Shown: in pieces, positions 4,977 through 8,328 of the stretch
How the letters are laid out: every line of letters begins with the position of its first letter
Numbering within the stretch: the first letter of the stretch is position 1
Source: an uncultured Bacilli bacterium
GTDB taxonomy: Bacteria > Bacillota_I > Bacilli_A > RF39 > UBA660
Length of the DNA stretch: 8,328 nucleotides
Direction: 5' to 3'
Assembly (NCBI GenBank): GCA_947623855.1
Contig: CANQHW010000049.1
Location: forward strand, 1-8,328
Translations under genes and position numbers: made by a program
Notes under the pieces: model-generated
The model's database searches: none
What the model was told of the DNA's origin: nothing
The model's input: only the letters and a program-made list of their open reading frames with translations

Positions 4977-6512
4977 TTACACCTCCTCTGAATTATCTGG
5001 AGCACTTGTAATCATTCCATTTCTTACTCCAATAGAAGATTTTTCAACAATTAAATTACCTTCTTCGTCAATATCAATATTTGTTATTACATTAATGCTT
5101 TTGTTATTAACAGTTTCATAATTATTAGCTGTGGCATTAGCCATATTAAAACCAGATAAGCTATAACCATGACCATAAATATTTTTGTAAAAGTGTACTC
5201 CTTCACTAGTTTCTCCAAACTTGCCGGCTCTGCAATATGACAGTACTGAATAATAACTACCACTAGAAGATGTTCTTTGAAACCATCCCATATATGCTCC
5301 ACCGCTATCTAAATTAAAAGCTAAACATTTTTGAGAATTGTCATTTGAATATTGGGAAGTACCTATATTACCAACGTGGTATCCATCTTGATGAAAGCTT
5401 AAATCATACTCATCTATATTTAATTTTAAGCTGCCACTTCTATATAAAGATATACCATTAGTTGCTATTTGAACAACATTCGATGCATTATTAAATCCTA
5501 ATAAAAATTTATCATAATATTGTTGAGCATAGCTTCCAAAGTCTCCTTTGCTTACCTTACTAGATACTTCACTTGCAGTTTGTGATACTTTAGAACTTAA
5601 ATCTGTAACTTGACCTGTAATAGATTCTTCATATTTGCTAACTTCTCCAGTTATTTCTTCTGCAGTTAAAGTAAATTTAGAACTTAAGTCTTCTATTTTA
5701 CTATCCATATCAGTCCTTAAATTTTGTACACCTAAATCTATTTCTCCAACATTTATATTAATAGCTGCTATTTGCTCATCATAGTATTCATATTTTCCAT
5801 TAGCGGTTTCTATTATTTCGGTTGTTGTTGCTTCTACTGAAGCTAAAATACTATCTTTTGTTGTTTCTAATTGCACTTTGGTAGCATAATTTTTTTCTAC
5901 GCTAAGGATAAATTGGTCTAAAACTGCTCTTGTATCTCCTAATACTAATTCATTGGAGTATTTTTCTTGTACAATCCAATCAGCAGAATTATATTCTCCT
6001 TCACTTCTTGCACATCTACAACGCATTATTAATGTATTATCTAACCAAATATCACCAATTTCATATGGAGTAATAGGAGTTTCATAAAAGATATTTCTTT
6101 TATTATCAGAAGTATCTGCTTCAGAATTAGCAAGTGCCAAAGATTGAATTAAGTTATTATCTTCTATTTGCTCCCATTTAAACTCCTCGTCTTTTTTTAA
6201 TTGAAAAACTTCTCCAGTTTCTCTATCGTAATATAAGTCTCCTATATGACTTTCTTTTTCTTCTTCAGAGAATGTACTAAAAGGTTCGTTTTCTAAAGTA
6301 GGAGAACCATTAAAAAACCAAGTAGATAATCTATTTGGTTGATATTTGTATGGTGTTATATATGATATAAACTCTTTGATAATGGTATATTGTCTATTTA
6401 AGGTTGTATGCATATTCTTTATTTGAATACGATCAGTTTTTAATGAATCAAGATTATATCTTCTTATTAAATCTTCAGCGGTTATTGCTTTAGAAATATC
6501 ATTATAATTCAT
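4977..6512 (-). CDS. Phage minor structural / tail protein with coiled-coil stalk
   Basis: A 511-residue tail protein. The N-terminus (MNYNDISKAITAEDLIRRYN) and the blocks TWFFNGSPTLENEP (about 64-77) and IGDLYYDRETGEVFQL match a tail or tip structural family common in Bacillota phages. Next comes a 'YEIGDIWLDNTLIMRC...SADWIV' module (about 150-182), of the kind seen in prophage tail and endopeptidase-tail proteins. Residues about 215-330 are a Thr/Ser/Glu-rich coiled coil (SKVSQTASEVSSKVS), probably a trimeric stalk. The C-terminal part (about 335-511) is Gly-, Ser- and Tyr-rich, likely a beta-structured tip, with no recognisable enzyme motif. Start: ATG at 6512 overlaps the upstream stop as TAATG. 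A TTG at 6518 is an alternative, because the Shine-Dalgarno-like GGAG (6525-6528) is 6 nt from it but 12 nt from the ATG. The gene probably forms part of the distal tail that presents the downstream fibre and adhesins. Confidence 0.75.
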   Translation of the reverse strand: MNYNDISKAITAEDLIRRYNLDSLKTDRIQIKNMHTTLNRQYTIIKEFISYITPYKYQPNRLSTWFFNGSPTLENEPFSTFSEEEKESHIGDLYYDRETGEVFQLKKDEEFKWEQIEDNNLIQSLALANSEADTSDNKRNIFYETPITPYEIGDIWLDNTLIMRCRCARSEGEYNSADWIVQEKYSNELVLGDTRAVLDQFILSVEKNYATKVQLETTKDSILASVEATTTEIIETANGKYEYYDEQIAAININVGEIDLGVQNLRTDMDSKIEDLSSKFTLTAEEITGEVSKYEESITGQVTDLSSKVSQTASEVSSKVSKGDFGSYAQQYYDKFLLGFNNASNVVQIATNGISLYRSGSLKLNIDEYDLSFHQDGYHVGNIGTSQYSNDNSQKCLAFNLDSGGAYMGWFQRTSSSGSYYSVLSYCRAGKFGETSEGVHFYKNIYGHGYSLSGFNMANATANNYETVNNKSINVITNIDIDEEGNLIVEKSSIGVRNGMITSAPDNSEEV

Positions 6513-8328
6513 TACCAATACACTCTCCCATCTTTAATAGTAAATCCTAATTCTTTTAATATTTCTTCTTTTTCTGAAGATGTTTTATATTTAGAATTTA
6601 CATATTCAACAATTTCCTTATTGTAATTATCAAACGATTTATAGTATTGCCTAATAAACATAGCTTTTTGAGGGATATTTAATTTTAAAGAATTTATGTA
6701 TTTAATAGTTTCGTTTTTATCGTCTTTGGTATTATCTCTTATATCTTTAATCTTGTTGTTATATTCTTGGTACTTATCAAACGAAGTAATAGCAGTCGCT
6801 ACTGCATATTTTTCTGGATTTTTATAAGCATAGTCGTATTCTTCATAAGAACCATATTTTTGATATTCTTTCATATCGATATCTCTACCCAATACATTAG
6901 AAGCCATAATATTTTTTTGCTTAATTGAAACATTATCTAAATTATTTATATATTCTATCTTATCAGCATTTTTTGTACCACTTGCAGAAAGACCCTTACG
7001 ATATTCACGATATTCAGTACTATTCATACCTAAGTCTTTCATTTCTTGAATATTATTTTTACTAATAGTTTTAAAACCACTATCAATATAGTTTTGTGCT
7101 TCTTTACTAGAATATTGGCCAAATAAAGCTGCTTTTACTTTGCCAGGTATTGTATCATCTGCATTAAATCTTAAATTACCACTATCAGTATAAGAACCAG
7201 CTACTGGTAATTTTCCATCATACATACTTAAGCCCTTTACGGTCTTTTTAATTTGAGAATAACCAGTAGGTAAAATATAATATGGTACTGTTGCAATAAT
7301 ATCTTCGCCAACGTTTTCCCAAGTTACTTTATTGCCGTATTTGTCAGTCCCTCCAGTTAATACTTCAGTCGCAGTACCAAGTGGAGTTAATGCTTCTGAT
7401 ATAGGAATTCTTCCATTACCAGTAAATAAGTTACCAAATGGAATATTGTCTGCTAATAATCCTCCTGCTTCTCCAAGTCTTTCTTCGAAACTCTTTTCCT
7501 CTTCATCGTCATCATCTGTTCCGAATAATTTCTTTAAAATCTCTATTGGGTCGAATGCTGCTCTACTTCCAGTTAAACTTTCAAACAATTCATTAAAAAG
7601 ATATGAGAAACCAGCTAATTGTCCTAATTGAAATAACATTGTAGCACCGGCTTTTAAGCCGCCATTAATATTAGAATTTGCTTGATAATCCATTTTGCTA
7701 TCATGTATCATATATTGCCATTGGTTATTAACTTCTAATTGGAATTGAGTAAATAATCCTAAAGTTTTAGAATTAAATATTTCAGAAGTAGATCCTTGGC
7801 TCCTATCACCCATAACTCTTGCAGCAAAATCGTCAGCATATTTAATAGCATCTGTTTCATTCATGCCTTTTTGTAATCCTTCAAAGTATTTGCTCCTTAC
7901 GATTTGGTTAGAGGTAAAATAATCAGTACCAGTCATGAATATTTGACCGGCATTAGATATTTTTTGCCACAATTTAGGAGATAAACTATCACTACCAAAT
8001 CTACTGGTCAAGAAGTCACTTTTATCAATAAAACCATCATTTTTAAACATATTGTTTATTGTTGATATTGTACCTTTTACTAATGCTATTTTATTTGTTT
8101 TTGCACTAGCAATTGTACTTGAAATAAGGTTAGTTAAACTACTTCTAACATTATATCCAGTCATATTTGAACCAACTTGTTTTTTAATGGTGTTAAGGAA
8201 AGTATAACCACGTCTCCCTATCATTCTTTCGGTTGCTCTATCTATTGCTGCTTTTTTACCAGCTAAGTTATTTGCTTGTTCATCTAACCAAGCTACATAT
8301 TTAGATAATTTATTACTTTGAATATCTT
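6512..8328 (-). CDS. Large phage virion / ejection-type protein, C-terminal part (5' end outside window)
   Basis: The frame is open to the window edge. Upstream of the first in-window ATG (8224) it continues without a stop for 34 more codons, including the stretch DEQANNLAGKKAAIDRATER, so the true start is beyond 8328 and about 604 residues are visible. Numbering from the ATG at 8224: residues 137-172 hold a helical block around VMGDRSQGS and LFTQFQLEVNNQWQ. Residues 188-218 are hydrophobic and helical, and an acidic patch (four Asp, three Glu) lies at 237-243. A Gly- and Pro-rich stretch spans about 253-345. The C-terminus (450-570) is helical, Tyr- and Lys-rich, and ends LGFTIKDGRVYW. The pattern resembles the ends of very long Bacillota phage proteins packaged in the virion (polyvalent or DNA-ejection proteins). 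That assignment is from memory of the family pattern, with no catalytic motif visible. The stop TAA shares one base with the next gene's ATG. Confidence 0.7.
   Translation of the reverse strand, partial: DIQSNKLSKYVAWLDEQANNLAGKKAAIDRATERMIGRRGYTFLNTIKKQVGSNMTGYNVRSSLTNLISSTIASAKTNKIALVKGTISTINNMFKNDGFIDKSDFLTSRFGSDSLSPKLWQKISNAGQIFMTGTDYFTSNQIVRSKYFEGLQKGMNETDAIKYADDFAARVMGDRSQGSTSEIFNSKTLGLFTQFQLEVNNQWQYMIHDSKMDYQANSNINGGLKAGATMLFQLGQLAGFSYLFNELFESLTGSRAAFDPIEILKKLFGTDDDDEEEKSFEERLGEAGGLLADNIPFGNLFTGNGRIPISEALTPLGTATEVLTGGTDKYGNKVTWENVGEDIIATVPYYILPTGYSQIKKTVKGLSMYDGKLPVAGSYTDSGNLRFNADDTIPGKVKAALFGQYSSKEAQNYIDSGFKTISKNNIQEMKDLGMNSTEYREYRKGLSASGTKNADKIEYINNLDNVSIKQKNIMASNVLGRDIDMKEYQKYGSYEEYDYAYKNPEKYAVATAITSFDKYQEYNNKIKDIRDNTKDDKNETIKYINSLKLNIPQKAMFIRQYYKSFDNYNKEIVEYVNSKYKTSSEKEEILKELGFTIKDGRVYW

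Noticed and set aside
5087..5302. 71-codon minus-strand open frame inside the tail protein gene
   Set aside because: It lies entirely within a well-supported gene in another frame, with no ribosome site or family resemblance.
7332..7631. 99-codon plus-strand open frame opposite the large virion protein
   Set aside because: The poly-Ser stretch is simply the reverse of the Asp/Glu acidic patch of the real gene.

Overview
The window looks like part of a bacteriophage or prophage from a low-GC Bacillota (Firmicutes-type) host, possibly a gut bacterium. The evidence is strongly AT-rich DNA, strong AGGAGG-type ribosome binding sites, tightly packed co-directional genes and recognisable structural protein families of Bacillota phages. 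All genes lie on the minus strand, so transcription runs from position 8328 down to 1. TAA, TAG and TGA all end genes here, so the standard bacterial code applies. I see no tRNA, rRNA, CRISPR array, insertion sequence, integrase or attachment site.

In transcription order the layout is as follows. (1) 8328-6512 holds the C-terminal about 604 residues of a large virion or ejection-type protein whose start lies outside the window. (2) 6512-4977 encodes a tail or tail-tip structural protein with a coiled-coil middle. (3) 4974-4296 holds three small overlapping genes: a 44-aa charged protein, a 70-aa protein and a 112-aa baseplate-like protein. (4) 4296-3055 encodes a tail fibre with four tandem 19-residue repeats. 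(5) 3051-425 holds three tandem paralogues with a DUF6273-type, lectin-like C-terminal domain, probable receptor-binding tips. (6) A terminator-like hairpin lies at 393-412. (7) 371-9 encodes a membrane-anchored coiled-coil, holin-like protein, and a further gene appears to start at position 28 and run off the window, in the place where an endolysin would be expected.

The genes read as one late structural module: virion and ejection protein, then tail structure, fibre, adhesin tips and lysis. Coupling is tight throughout, with TAATG and ATGA overlaps or gaps of 2-3 nt down to the fibre gene, then 16-nt gaps between the adhesin paralogues.

The most unusual spot is the last adhesin paralogue (1297-425). 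It carries a nine-guanine tract in codons 11-13, and both neighbouring tract lengths (8 or 10) would hit a stop within about ten codons. It also has a single in-frame TAA at codon 127, while the rest of the frame stays intact to the normal C-terminus. That combination suggests an adhesin that can be switched by slippage, is being lost, or both. The three paralogues keep their WLRSP and IAPAFCL flanks but differ almost completely between them, which points to diversification of the binding surface. The holin-like protein has a heptad array with asparagines in the core, reminiscent of ion-binding trimeric coiled coils.
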